Position numbers and translations under genes: made by a program. From Pseudomonas putida S13.1.2 (GTDB lineage: Bacteria; Pseudomonadota; Gammaproteobacteria; Pseudomonadales; Pseudomonadaceae): a DNA stretch of 64,000 bases. Under the pieces are notes generated by a model that searched no databases, had not been told where the DNA came from, and saw nothing but the letters and a program-made list of their open reading frames with translations. This document shows, piece after piece, positions 1-8,799 of this stretch. The stretch spans positions 2,046,001-2,110,000 of the forward strand of contig NZ_CP010979.1 of the NCBI RefSeq assembly GCF_000498395.2, written 5' to 3'. Each line of letters begins with the position of its first letter. Position 1 is the first letter of the stretch.

Positions 1-1286
1 TCAAGATCGAGGGCCGCTACAAGGACATGGGCTATGTGAAGAACATCACCGCCCACTACCGCAAAGAGCTCGACGCCATTCTCGAAGGCCGCCCGGAATA
101 TGCCCGTGCGTCCAGCGGCCGCACCGAGCACTTCTTCCTGCCCGACCCGGACAAGACCTTCCACCGCGGCAGCACCGACTATTTCGTGACCGACCGCAAA
201 GTCGACATCGGCGCCTTCGACTCGCCAACCTTCACCGGCCTGCCGGTGGGTGTGGTGGAAAAGGTCGGCAAGCGTGACATGCAAGTGGTGACCGAGGTGC
301 CACTGACCAACGGTGACGGCCTGAATGTGCTGGTAAAACGCGAAGTGGTGGGTTTCCGTGCCAACATCGCCGAACCACGTGGCGAGTTCGAGGAAGACGG
401 CCAGAAGCGCTACCGCTATCGCGTCGAACCCAACGAAATGCCCGAAGGCCTGCACAAGCTGCGGCCCAACCACCCGCTGTCGCGCAACCTCGACCACAAC
501 TGGCAGCAGGCCCTGCAACGCACCTCCTCCGAGCGCCGGGTTGGTGTGGAATGGCATGCTGTACTGCGCGAGCAGCGCTTGATGCTTACCCTCAGCAGTG
601 AGGAAGGCATCAGCGTCCAGGTGGCCCTGGACGGCCCGTTCGGCGAGGCCAACAAGCCGCAGCAGGCACTGGACCAGTTGCACGACCTGCTCGGCCAGCT
701 GGGTACCACGATGTACCACGCCAGCAGCATCGAGCTGGACGCGCCGCAGGCGTACTTCATCCCCAACTCGCAGCTCAAGGCCCTGCGCCGGGAAGCCATC
801 GAGGCGCTGACCGAGGCACGCATCAAGGCGCACCCGCGTGGCGGGCGCAAGGCTGAGACCACGCCGCCACCGGTGTACCCCGAGTCGCACCTGTCGTTCC
901 TGGCCAACGTGTACAACCAGAAGGCCCGCGACTTCTACCACCGCCACGGCGTGCAGCTGATCGACGCGGCCTACGAGGCCCATGAAGAACACGGTGAAGT
1001 GCCGGTGATGATCACCAAGCACTGCCTGCGCTTCTCCTTCAACCTGTGCCCCAAGCAGGCCAAGGGCGTGACCGGTGTGCGTACCAAGGTGGCACCGATG
1101 CAGCTGATTCAGGGTGACGAAGTGCTGACCCTTAAGTTCGACTGCAAACCGTGCGAAATGCATGTGGTCGGCAAGATGAAAAGCCACATCATCGACCTGC
1201 CAACCCCGGGCAGCGCGGTGGCCCAGGTAGTGGGGCACATCAGCCCGGAAGACCTGCTGAAGACCATCGTGCGCGCGCCGCACTGA
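1..1286 (+). CDS. rlhA: U32 family peptidase-like 23S rRNA hydroxylation protein, C-terminal part (5' truncated by window)
   Basis: The reading frame is open from base 3, before the first in-frame Met at 27, and begins KIEGRYKDMGYVKNI, a typical internal U32 segment (family form 'LKIEGR.KD..YV'), so the gene starts outside the window. About 427 C-terminal residues are visible. They include a DUF3656-like insert (AYFIPNSQLKALRREAIEAL) and a cysteine-containing C-terminal region (CLRFSFNLC and FDCKPCEMHV) as in RlhA/YdcP. Members of this U32 branch are tRNA/rRNA hydroxylation factors rather than proteases; RlhA makes 5-hydroxycytidine at 23S C2501. The assignment to RlhA rather than TrhP rests on the DUF3656-like extension. 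It ends convergently 16 bp from the next minus-strand gene. Confidence 0.8.
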   Translation, partial: KIEGRYKDMGYVKNITAHYRKELDAILEGRPEYARASSGRTEHFFLPDPDKTFHRGSTDYFVTDRKVDIGAFDSPTFTGLPVGVVEKVGKRDMQVVTEVPLTNGDGLNVLVKREVVGFRANIAEPRGEFEEDGQKRYRYRVEPNEMPEGLHKLRPNHPLSRNLDHNWQQALQRTSSERRVGVEWHAVLREQRLMLTLSSEEGISVQVALDGPFGEANKPQQALDQLHDLLGQLGTTMYHASSIELDAPQAYFIPNSQLKALRREAIEALTEARIKAHPRGGRKAETTPPPVYPESHLSFLANVYNQKARDFYHRHGVQLIDAAYEAHEEHGEVPVMITKHCLRFSFNLCPKQAKGVTGVRTKVAPMQLIQGDEVLTLKFDCKPCEMHVVGKMKSHIIDLPTPGSAVAQVVGHISPEDLLKTIVRAPH

Positions 1287-1302
1287 CCCTCGGACAGATC
1301 AG

Positions 1303-2628
1303 TCAGCGTATCTGATGCTTGTGCAGCAAGCGGTAGAAGGTGGGCCGGGAGATCCCCAGCACCTTCGCCGCTACGCTCATGTTATCGCTGTGCCGGTTAA
1401 GCACATCGCACAAGGCCTGGCGCTCGGCCCGCTGTTTGTATTCCTCTAGCGTACCCAGCGGCTGCTGCCCTTGGTCCAGCGTCTGCAGGCCCAGGTCCTG
1501 CGCCTCGATCTGCCGGCCTTCGGCCAGCACCAGGCCACGGCGCACCCGGTTGGCCAACTCGCGCACATTCCCCGGCCAGTCATGCCGGCCCATGGCCGCC
1601 AGGGCATGGTCGCTGAACGAACGCGGCCGGCGTCCGGTTTCCAGGCTGTAGAAATGAGCAAAATGGCTGGCCAGCATCGACAAGTCACCATGTCGGTCGC
1701 GCAGTGGCGCGGTCACCACCTGCAACACGTTCAAGCGGTAATACAGGTCTTCGCGAAAACGCCCCTGCTCGATGGCTCTTTCGAGGTCCACGTGGGTGGC
1801 GGCCAATACCCGCGCATCCACCGGAATCGGCTGGCTGCCACCCACCCGCTCGATGTGTTTTTCTTGTAGAAAACGCAGCAGATTGGCCTGCAACTCCAGC
1901 GGCAAGTCACCAATTTCATCCAGAAACAACGTGCCACCGTGGGCGGCTTCAATGCGCCCGGTCTTGCGCTGATGGGCACCGGTGAAAGCGCCCTTCTCAT
2001 GGCCGAACAGTTCCGACTGGATCAGGTGCTCGGGGATTGCCCCGCAGTTGATGGCGACGAACGGCTGCTCGCTGCGTTGCGACTGCCGATGCAGGGTGCG
2101 CGCCACCAGTTCCTTGCCCGTTCCGCTTTCACCCCGGATCAGCACCGGCGACTCAGTGGGCGCCAACTTGCCCAGCAACTTGCGCAACTCGCGGATCGGC
2201 CGGCTTTCGCCAAGCAGTTCGTGGGTCGCGTCGTCCACCTTGGCGGCCCCTTTGCCACGTAGCCGCGCCATGCCGAATGCCCGGCCAAGGGTGACCTGTA
2301 CGCGGGATACATCGAACGGCAGGGTGTGGAAGTCGAAGAACCATTCGCAGACAAAATCGCCGACGGCCGGCATGCGCAACTGTTCGGCGCTGAGCACCGC
2401 GATCCACTCGGTGTTACTGCGCTTGATCATGTCCTTGACCGCGTCCGGGTGCCTCAGGTGCGAAGCCTGCAAGCGCAACAACCCTACATCACAGGGGTGA
2501 TCCAGCGCGGCAGCGAGCATGCAGCTGTCCACATCCCAGCCTGCGTTACGCAGGCCCGGCAGTAATTGATGGCAGTCGTCGCAAGGGTCGACGATGAGCA
2601 AACGACGTTGAGCGGCAAGCTGTTGCAT
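1303..2628 (-). CDS. sigma-54-dependent Fis-family activator with VpsR-like N-terminal domain
   Basis: The 441-residue protein is an enhancer-binding protein for sigma-54 RNA polymerase. The N-terminal ~130 residues form a receiver-like, VpsR-type domain (LLIVDPCDD) that lacks a clear phosphorylation pocket. The AAA+ domain carries Walker A GESGTGKE (166-173), the sigma-54 contact loop GAFTGA (213-218) and Walker B LFLDEIG (234-240). A Fis helix-turn-helix closes the protein (VAAKVLGISRPTFYRLL). I chose the ATG at 2628 because AAGGA lies about 6-10 bases upstream and the VpsR-like domain starts there; an in-frame extension to 2826 has no domain homology. The target is unknown. VpsR-type regulators often control exopolysaccharide or biofilm genes, but nothing nearby confirms this. 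Confidence 0.85.
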   Translation of the reverse strand: MQQLAAQRRLLIVDPCDDCHQLLPGLRNAGWDVDSCMLAAALDHPCDVGLLRLQASHLRHPDAVKDMIKRSNTEWIAVLSAEQLRMPAVGDFVCEWFFDFHTLPFDVSRVQVTLGRAFGMARLRGKGAAKVDDATHELLGESRPIRELRKLLGKLAPTESPVLIRGESGTGKELVARTLHRQSQRSEQPFVAINCGAIPEHLIQSELFGHEKGAFTGAHQRKTGRIEAAHGGTLFLDEIGDLPLELQANLLRFLQEKHIERVGGSQPIPVDARVLAATHVDLERAIEQGRFREDLYYRLNVLQVVTAPLRDRHGDLSMLASHFAHFYSLETGRRPRSFSDHALAAMGRHDWPGNVRELANRVRRGLVLAEGRQIEAQDLGLQTLDQGQQPLGTLEEYKQRAERQALCDVLNRHSDNMSVAAKVLGISRPTFYRLLHKHQIR

Positions 2629-2969
2629 GACCGTTCCTTGGCGCCAGTTTTTGGTTTTATGAAGTAAAACAGCAAGTTGTGGCGCCCGTTTAACAGTAGC
2701 AACGAAGTTGACGGCGCCCACTACCGTCTGTCTGCTGACGCATTTTTTTACAATGTGACACGGGAATTTTCGCACTTTAACGACATCCCATGGCGGCGCA
2801 GGGAAGAACGGATTCAAGCCTGACAAAAAATTTTACATCTAGTGTGTGACTTGCCCCCGGACAACGAGCATCAGTACACATAACCCCGCGCTGCACTTCG
2901 CGACCATTGAGGCGACTTTAAAGCAACGCGGACTCACTTCGATGTTTGGGACCATAGAGAGACCGAACC
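2629..2969. other. 341-bp divergent intergenic region without a gene
   Basis: This region separates the sigma-54 regulator (minus) from a small plus-strand gene and must hold both promoters. I see locally AT-rich stretches near 2743-2752 and 2823-2836 but no promoter that I can call with confidence, no ORF with a good ribosome-binding site and no strong hairpin. Confidence 0.5.
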
Positions 2970-3236
2970 ATGAATGCCCCGCTCCGTGTCAACGAAGCAC
3001 TGCTGATTGCCGACCACGCCTTCGAACCTTTCCAGTGCGTAGCCTGGGATGCACCCAATGGCACTGGTGAGTTGAGCCTGGCAGTGATCGACCGGACCAG
3101 CACCCGCATCGGCAGCAAGCAAGTGTCTTCGCGCATCTACTCCGACCCCGCCCAGTGGGCCAGCCTGATCGAAGAGGTGCGCGCCGAACTGTGCGAAAAA
3201 GGTTACGACCTGCAACCGTGGTCGATGCCAAAGTAA
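2970..3236 (+). CDS. small conserved-looking hypothetical protein (88 aa)
   Basis: This short acidic-to-neutral cytoplasmic protein begins MNAPLRVNEALLIADHAF and ends LQPWSMPK. It has no signal peptide or membrane segment and I do not recognise a named domain. A purine-rich stretch (AGAGAGACCG) lies just upstream of the ATG. It stands alone between the sigma-54 regulator and the 3' end of the chelatase block, with which it is convergent. It is probably real because its codon use matches the neighbours and the opposite-frame ORFs here do not look coding. Confidence 0.6.
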   Translation: MNAPLRVNEALLIADHAFEPFQCVAWDAPNGTGELSLAVIDRTSTRIGSKQVSSRIYSDPAQWASLIEEVRAELCEKGYDLQPWSMPK

Positions 3237-3251
3237 TATCGCCCGGCAAAT

Positions 3252-3332
3252 CAAGTGCGTGCAGCGCCACGCACTTGTTCAACTGCAAAGTTGCTGTTCT
3301 GGCAACTTTCACGGTTGCGACACAGTGTCGCA
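3252..3332. terminator. three consecutive hairpins between convergent genes
   Basis: Three perfect inverted repeats follow one another between the small plus-strand gene and the stop of the chlD VWA region. They are a 10-bp stem (3252-3261 with 3268-3277, 6-nt loop), an 8-bp stem (3287-3294 with 3302-3309) and an 8-bp stem with a single-base centre (3316-3332). None has a clear U-run, so they may act as RNA 3'-end stabilisers or as a bidirectional terminator region. The function is inferred. Confidence 0.5.
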
Positions 3333-3342
3333 TCAATGCTGT

Positions 3343-5033
3343 TCAGTCCACGACTTTGAACTGTTGCAGGTGCTGGTAATCGGCTTGCAATTGTTCGGCC
3401 AGACGTTGCGCACGCCCAACCCGCACCGGTGCCAATTCCATGTCCACCAGCAACGTTGGACAGGGCATAGGCTGTACGGCGTCCCATTTCTGAAGGCGAC
3501 CATCGGTAAACACCAGGCAGCGTATCTCTTCTTCCGGGTGGGCGCGTTGACGCACCTGTAGCCAATGCCGAGCCTGTTCCAGTGCTGCGATCAGCGGCGT
3601 ACCGCCACCGGCGCCCAAGGCCTGTAGCCATGGCTGCAATGCAGCGGAAGCCTTCAGGCCATGGCGCTGCCACTGCGGTGTGCGCCCGCTGGCGGTCAGC
3701 AAGGCCAGGCGGGCGCGCTGGCGGTAGGCCTGGTCGAACAATGCCGCCAGCAGCCCTTTGGTTTGGGTCAGCGCCTGGTGGCGCCGGGTCGAGGCCGAGG
3801 CATCGACTATCACCAGCCACAACGCTGCCGGTTTGCCCATGCGGTGTTGCCAGCACAAGTCCTGGCGCTGCTGTGGCCGCCCTTTGAGCAAGGTCGGCAG
3901 CCAGGCCACGCGGCCGCTTGCCGCACTGCGCGCGCGACCACGGCTGGCACCGTTCTGCTTGCCTGCGCCCGCTTTGGCATCCGCCCCTTTTGCAGGTGAC
4001 CGGGGGATGCTCAGGGCTTTTTTGCCCAGTTCGGTACCTCGCGGCGTGCACCGCTAGCCACCGGCTGCGCCGGCAATGCCCCCCAGTCGCCCTGCCCGCC
4101 CTGTTCACCAGCGTTGCCAGCGCTTTGCTGGCCGGGCTGCTGGTCAGGCGGCTGCGGCGCCGACGGCGGGTTGGCCTGGGGCGCAACGCGGCGGCGATGG
4201 CGCAAGGCAAACTCGGCCACCGCTTCGACATCCACTTCTTCGATGGCCGCAGCACCGCGCCAGGCGCAGTGGGCGCGTGCCGCACGCAACCACACCAGGT
4301 CGGCGCGCAACCCGTCGACGCCGGCGGCGTAGCAACGCTCGGTAATCCAGGCCAGCGCGTGGTCATCCAGGGCAATACCGGCCAGGGCATGGCGCGCTGC
4401 CTGGCAGCGCTCGCGCAACTGCGCCTGGGCCGCTGCCCATTGCGTGCAGAAAGCCTGCGGGTCGCTGTCGAAGGCCAGGCGCCGGCGAATGATCTGCTGA
4501 CGGGCCTCAGGCTCAGGCAGGCCTTCCAGGGCCACGTTCAGGCCAAAACGGTCGAGCAGCTGCGGGCGCAGCTCGCCCTCTTCCGGGTTCATGGTGCCAA
4601 TCAGCACGAAGCGGGCGCTGTGCCGGTGCGAGATGCCGTCGCGCTCGATGCGGTTGGTGCCACTGGCAGCCACGTCGAGCAACAGGTCGACCAGCGTGTC
4701 GGGCAGCAGGTTGACCTCATCGACATACAGCACGCCACCGTCGGCCTGGGCCAGCACGCCCGGGGAAAACTGCGCCTTGCCCTGCCCCAGCGCGGCATCC
4801 AGGTCGAGGGTGCCGACCAGCCGTTCTTCACTGGCGCCCAGTGGCAAGGTGACAAACGGGCCCTCGCCAAGCAGGTCGGCCAGGCCACGCGCCAGGGTGC
4901 TCTTGGCCATGCCACGCGGCCCTTCGATCAGCACGCCGCCAATTTTCGGGTCGATGGCGGTCAGGCACAGCGCCAGCTTCAGGTCGTCGGCACCCACAAC
5001 GGCGGCCAGCGGAAATTGCACGGGTTCACTCAT
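3343..5033 (-). CDS. chlD: ChlD-like cobaltochelatase subunit made by -1 frameshift (AAA+ plus VWA fusion)
   Basis: Conceptual -1 frameshift product of about 563 residues: 339 residues from the AAA+ frame up to the Lys-Lys pair, then 224 residues in the -1 frame (4017 to 3343). The second part opens with a low-complexity linker rich in Ala, Gly, Lys and Arg, followed by a von Willebrand A domain with the MIDAS motif DASAS, GGGTPL and VFTDG. The VWA frame has a stop at 4054-4056 and no ATG, GTG or TTG until a GTG at 3909, which lacks a Shine-Dalgarno sequence and would discard the linker. ChlD/CobT-type subunits bridge the AAA+ ring to the large CobN subunit. The frameshift is inferred from sequence; a separately initiated VWA protein remains the alternative. 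Confidence 0.72.
3977..4040 (-). promoter_or_regulatory. programmed -1 ribosomal frameshift cassette (dnaX-like)
   Basis: On the minus strand, read 5' to 3', there is a Shine-Dalgarno-like GAGGT (4040-4036) and a 12-nt gap. The heptamer A_AAA_AAG follows in the zero frame of the AAA+ gene (4023-4017). After a 6-nt spacer CCCTGA that contains the zero-frame stop comes a stem-loop: 4010-4005 pairs perfectly with 3982-3977, and 4004-4002 pairs with 3986-3984 across a one-base bulge at 3983. These are the three elements known from E. coli dnaX. Slippage at AAG to AAA leads directly into the VWA frame. Confidence 0.78.
4011..5033 (-). CDS. chlI: ChlI-like AAA+ subunit of cobaltochelatase (zero-frame product)
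   Basis: The 340-residue AAA+ ATPase is of the Mg/Co-chelatase I-subunit type. It has a Walker A variant GPRGMAKS, Walker B VLYVDEVN, sensor 1 IGTMNPEEG and the arginine-finger region LLDRFGLNV. It ends in a proline/glutamine-rich tail and NWAKKP. The ATG at 5033 follows the cobN stop by one base, so translation is probably coupled. In the aerobic (late cobalt insertion) B12 pathway, CobN works with such AAA+ and AAA+/VWA partners to insert cobalt into hydrogenobyrinate a,c-diamide. The last two lysine codons are part of the frameshift heptamer, so this protein and the longer ChlD-like protein would share their N-terminus. Confidence 0.85.
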   Translation of the reverse strand: MSEPVQFPLAAVVGADDLKLALCLTAIDPKIGGVLIEGPRGMAKSTLARGLADLLGEGPFVTLPLGASEERLVGTLDLDAALGQGKAQFSPGVLAQADGGVLYVDEVNLLPDTLVDLLLDVAASGTNRIERDGISHRHSARFVLIGTMNPEEGELRPQLLDRFGLNVALEGLPEPEARQQIIRRRLAFDSDPQAFCTQWAAAQAQLRERCQAARHALAGIALDDHALAWITERCYAAGVDGLRADLVWLRAARAHCAWRGAAAIEEVDVEAVAEFALRHRRRVAPQANPPSAPQPPDQQPGQQSAGNAGEQGGQGDWGALPAQPVASGARREVPNWAKKP

Positions 5034-5034
5034 T

Positions 5035-8000
5035 TCAAGCCTGTTCCTCGCCGTCGAGCAGTTGCGCCTCAAGGGCTTCGCGGTACTCGCCAGGCGCCTG
5101 CCACAGCCCGCGCTGCTGGGCCTCCAGCAGGCGCTCGGTAAGGTCGCGCAGGGCCTCGGGGTTGTGCTCGCGCATGAAATCGCGGGTAGCCGGGTCGAGC
5201 ACGTAGGCATCGGCCAGCCCCTGGTAATGATGGTCGTCGATCAGGTGCGTGGTGGCATCGAAGGCGAACAGGTTGTCGACCGTCGCCGCCATCTCGAAGG
5301 CACCCTTGTAGCCGTGGCGCTTTACCCCGTCGATCCACTTGGGGTTGAGCGCGCGGGCGCGGATCACCCGGTTCAGCTCTTCCTTGAGGGTACGGATGCG
5401 CGGTCGGTCTACCTGGCTGTGGTCGCCGTGGTAGCTGGCTACCGCCGCCCCGGACAAGGTTTCCGACGCTGCCAGCATGCCCCCCTGGAACTGGTAGTAA
5501 TCGTTGGAATCGAGCAGGTCGTGCTCGTGGTTGTCCTGGTTCTGCAGCACCGCCTGCACCTTGGCCAGGCGCTGGGCGAACTGGGCGCGGGCCGGAGTGC
5601 CGTCGTCGCTGGCGCCGTAGGCGTAGCCGCCGTGGTTGAGGTAGACCTCGGCCAGGTCGTCGCGGCTGTGCCACAGCCGCCCGTCGATAGCGTTCTGCAC
5701 CCCGGCACCATAAGCACCGGGTTTGGCACCGAACACCCGCCAGCCGGCCTGGCGCGTGGCCTGCTCGGCGGCAACGCCTTGCCCCAGCAGCGTGGCACGC
5801 TCGCTGCGTACCCGGGCGGCCAAGGGGTTGAGGTCGTCGGGCTCGTCCAGCGCGGCCACCGCCTGCACGGCGGCATCGAACAGACGGATAAGGTTGCCGA
5901 AGGCATCGCGGAAGAAGCCGGAAACGCGCAAGGTCACATCCACCCGCGGGCGGTCGAGCAAGCTCAGCGGCAGTATTTCAAAATCGTCAACGCGCTGGCT
6001 GCCGGTGGCCCACACCGGGCGCACGCCCATCAGCGCCATGGCCTGGGCGATGTCGTCGCCGCCAGTACGCATGGTAGCCGTGCCCCACACCGACAGGCCG
6101 AGCTGGCGCAGGTGATCGCCGTGGTCCTGCAGGTGGCGCTCGAGGATCAGGCTGGCCGAGGCGAAGCCCAGGCGCCAGGCCGTGGTGGTGGGCAGGTTGC
6201 GCACGTCCACGGTATAGAAGTTGCGGCCGGTGGGCAGCACGTCGAGGCGCCCACGGCTGGGCGCACCGCTGGGGCCGGCAGGCACGAATCGCCCGGCCAG
6301 CGCCGCCAGCAGGCCATTCATTTCAGCAGCGCCGCAGGCATCCAGGCTGGGCGCCACCGCTTCGCGCAAGGCCTGCACCACATCATGCACCGGCTGCCAT
6401 TCACCCATACCGGGAAGCTGCAGGGTGCCGCCCAGCGCCTGCTCGATCACCTGCTGCGCCAGAAGCTCCAGGCGTTCGCGGGTATCGCCACAGGTGCGCC
6501 AGGGTTCACTGCTCATGGCCTGAAGCTGCTCAGGGCGTACGCCCTGCCAGGGCAGCCCAAGCTCACAATCGAGCGGGTCAAAGCCTGGCACCAATGCCTT
6601 GGCCAAGGCCCGCAACAGGCTGGCATTACCGCCACGACCGTCGCCACGCTCAACCCGCACCAGTGCCAGCAGCGTATCCAGGCGCAGCCGGCCTGCTGGC
6701 GACTGGCCAAACACATGCAGGCCATCGCGAATCTGCGATTCCTTCAGGTCGCACAGGTAGGTGTCCAGGCGCGGTAGCCAGACGGCGGCATCGTCCAACT
6801 GCCCTTCCAGCTGCAGCTCACGGTCGATGTGGTTGACCTTGACCAGCTCGAGGATGTCGCGCTGCAACTCGCGGGCACGCCGCGGGTCGAGTAGCTGCGC
6901 TTCGTAGAACTCGTCGGCCAGTTGCTCCAGGTGGCGCAACGGGCCGTAGGTTTCGGCACGGGTCAGTGGCGGCATCAGGTGATCGATGATCACCGCCTGG
7001 GTACGGCGCTTGGCTTGGGCACCCTCGCCCGGGTCGTTGACAATGAACGGGTAGATGTTCGGCAGTGGGCCAAGCAGCGCGTCCGGCCAGCACTGCGCCG
7101 ACAAGCCGACGCCCTTGCCGGGCAGCCACTCAAGGTTGCCGTGCTTGCCGACATGGATCACCGCGTCGGCGGCGAACGCGTGGCGCAGCCAGAAGTGAAA
7201 CGCCAGATAGCCGTGCGGCGGCACCAGGTCGGGGTCGTGATATACCGCGCTAGGGTCCACCTGGTAGCCCCGGGCGGGCTGAATACCGACGAAGGTCAGG
7301 CCAAAGCGCAAGCCGGCCACCATCAGCCGGCCGCTGCGGTACATCGGGTCCTGCTCGGGCGGCCCCCAGCGCTCCAGCACTGCCTGGCGATTGGCCTCGG
7401 GCAGGCGCTCGAAGGCGGCCTGGTAGTCGGCCAGGCTCAGGCTCTGGGCGCAAGGGCGCTGGTCAAGGTGGTCAAGGTCGTTGGTCACGCCGCCGAGCAA
7501 CTGGTGAACCAGTTGCGTGCCACTGCCCGGCAAATCGGCCAGCGGATAACCTTCGGCCTGCAGCGCCTGGAGAATGTTAAGTGCGGCAGCGGGCGTGTCC
7601 AGGCCGACGCCGTTGCCAATGCGGCCATCGCGGGTCGGGTAGTTGGCCAGCACCAGGGCGACGCGTTTCTGGGCATTGGGCAGGCGCGCCAGTTCGACCC
7701 AGCGGCGGGCCAGCTCGGCGACAAAGTCCATGCGCTCGGGGTGGGCGCGGTAGCACACCACGTCGGACTGGCTGCGCTCGCTGCGCCAGGCCATGTCCTT
7801 GAAACTGACCGGGCGGGTAATGATGCGCCCGTCCAGTTCGGGCAAGGCGATGTGCATGGCCAGGTCGCGCGCGCCCAGTCCCTGTTCGCTGGCCTCCCAG
7901 CCGGGCTGGTTGTCCTGCGCGCAGATGGCCTGCAGCACCGGAATGTCGCGGCGGAACGGGCGCAGGTTAGGCCGTTCGGGACTGGACAGGGCAAACCCGG

Positions 8001-8796
8001 TGGTATTGACCAGCACTTCGGCACCGACCTCGTCCAGCCAGGCTTCGACCTGCTCCAGGCAGGTGCTTTCCTTGAGGCTGGCCACGGCGATCGGCAACGG
8101 GTTCAAGCCAGCGGCCTGCAGGCGCTGGCAGAACACGTCGATGAATGCGGTATTGGCCGCCTGCAAGTGCGAGCGGTAGAACAACAGCGGCGCTACCGGG
8201 TAATCCGGGTGCCAGTGCGGGTACCAGTCTTCCAGTGCCACACTACCCTTGGCCGGGTGATACACAGCGGTGCGCGGCAAGGGTTGCGGCTCGTCCCAGG
8301 CATAATCGCGGCCCAGCCACTGGTTGGCCAGGCACTTGTACAGGTTGATGGCATTGGCCTTGCCGCCTTGGCGCAAGTAGTGCCAGAGGCGCTCGGCCTG
8401 GTCGCCCGTGACGGTGCCCAGGCGAGTCAGTTCCGGGTCCGGGCGATCATCGCCCGGCACCAGAATCAGCTGCACGCCACGCGCAGCCAGCTCGACCAGT
8501 TGCTCGACGCCATAGCGCCAGTAACCGACGCCCCCGTGCAGCGACACCAGGATGACCTTGGCATGGCGCAGCACCTGGTCGACATACAGGTCGACCGAAG
8601 CGTGGTTCTGCACCTGCATCGGGTTGGCCAGGCGCAGGCTGGGGAAATCCTCAGGCAGTTGCTCGGCGGTATCGGCGAGCAACGCCAGGTGCGAATCGCC
8701 GCTGCAGAGAATCACCAGTTCGGCGGGTGTCTGGCCGAGGTCGGCAATACTGTCATCCGGCACGAAGCCGCCGGGCTGGGTCCGCAGCAGGTGCAC
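5035..8796 (-). CDS. cobN: cobaltochelatase large subunit CobN
   Basis: The 1253-residue protein matches the CobN/BchH family in length and in recognisable segments (HVGKHGNLEWLPGKG; FEMAATVDNLFAFDATT near the C-terminus). It is the porphyrinoid-binding, catalytic subunit of the ATP-dependent cobalt chelatase in the cytoplasm. The start is a GTG at 8796, four bases downstream of the cobW stop (8802-8800), and the stop lies one base before the AAA+ start, so cobW-cobN-chlI/D form a tight operon. The upstream B12 riboswitch supports a role in cobalamin synthesis rather than chlorophyll synthesis. Confidence 0.95.
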   Translation of the reverse strand: MHLLRTQPGGFVPDDSIADLGQTPAELVILCSGDSHLALLADTAEQLPEDFPSLRLANPMQVQNHASVDLYVDQVLRHAKVILVSLHGGVGYWRYGVEQLVELAARGVQLILVPGDDRPDPELTRLGTVTGDQAERLWHYLRQGGKANAINLYKCLANQWLGRDYAWDEPQPLPRTAVYHPAKGSVALEDWYPHWHPDYPVAPLLFYRSHLQAANTAFIDVFCQRLQAAGLNPLPIAVASLKESTCLEQVEAWLDEVGAEVLVNTTGFALSSPERPNLRPFRRDIPVLQAICAQDNQPGWEASEQGLGARDLAMHIALPELDGRIITRPVSFKDMAWRSERSQSDVVCYRAHPERMDFVAELARRWVELARLPNAQKRVALVLANYPTRDGRIGNGVGLDTPAAALNILQALQAEGYPLADLPGSGTQLVHQLLGGVTNDLDHLDQRPCAQSLSLADYQAAFERLPEANRQAVLERWGPPEQDPMYRSGRLMVAGLRFGLTFVGIQPARGYQVDPSAVYHDPDLVPPHGYLAFHFWLRHAFAADAVIHVGKHGNLEWLPGKGVGLSAQCWPDALLGPLPNIYPFIVNDPGEGAQAKRRTQAVIIDHLMPPLTRAETYGPLRHLEQLADEFYEAQLLDPRRARELQRDILELVKVNHIDRELQLEGQLDDAAVWLPRLDTYLCDLKESQIRDGLHVFGQSPAGRLRLDTLLALVRVERGDGRGGNASLLRALAKALVPGFDPLDCELGLPWQGVRPEQLQAMSSEPWRTCGDTRERLELLAQQVIEQALGGTLQLPGMGEWQPVHDVVQALREAVAPSLDACGAAEMNGLLAALAGRFVPAGPSGAPSRGRLDVLPTGRNFYTVDVRNLPTTTAWRLGFASASLILERHLQDHGDHLRQLGLSVWGTATMRTGGDDIAQAMALMGVRPVWATGSQRVDDFEILPLSLLDRPRVDVTLRVSGFFRDAFGNLIRLFDAAVQAVAALDEPDDLNPLAARVRSERATLLGQGVAAEQATRQAGWRVFGAKPGAYGAGVQNAIDGRLWHSRDDLAEVYLNHGGYAYGASDDGTPARAQFAQRLAKVQAVLQNQDNHEHDLLDSNDYYQFQGGMLAASETLSGAAVASYHGDHSQVDRPRIRTLKEELNRVIRARALNPKWIDGVKRHGYKGAFEMAATVDNLFAFDATTHLIDDHHYQGLADAYVLDPATRDFMREHNPEALRDLTERLLEAQQRGLWQAPGEYREALEAQLLDGEEQA

Positions 8797-8799
8797 GGG

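Noticed and set aside
3343..3909. Independent VWA gene from GTG 3909
   Set aside because: No Shine-Dalgarno sequence precedes it and it would discard an in-frame linker that runs back to the frameshift heptamer. The fused product is more plausible, though this is not excluded.
3251..4390. 379-residue minus-strand ORF across the chlI/chlD junction
   Set aside because: It lies in the third frame and has a Pro/Arg/Ala-rich composition without domains. The AAA+ and VWA frames account for the region.
4591..6777. 728-residue plus-strand ORF
   Set aside because: It is antisense to chlI and cobN and has low-complexity composition, with no homologous features.
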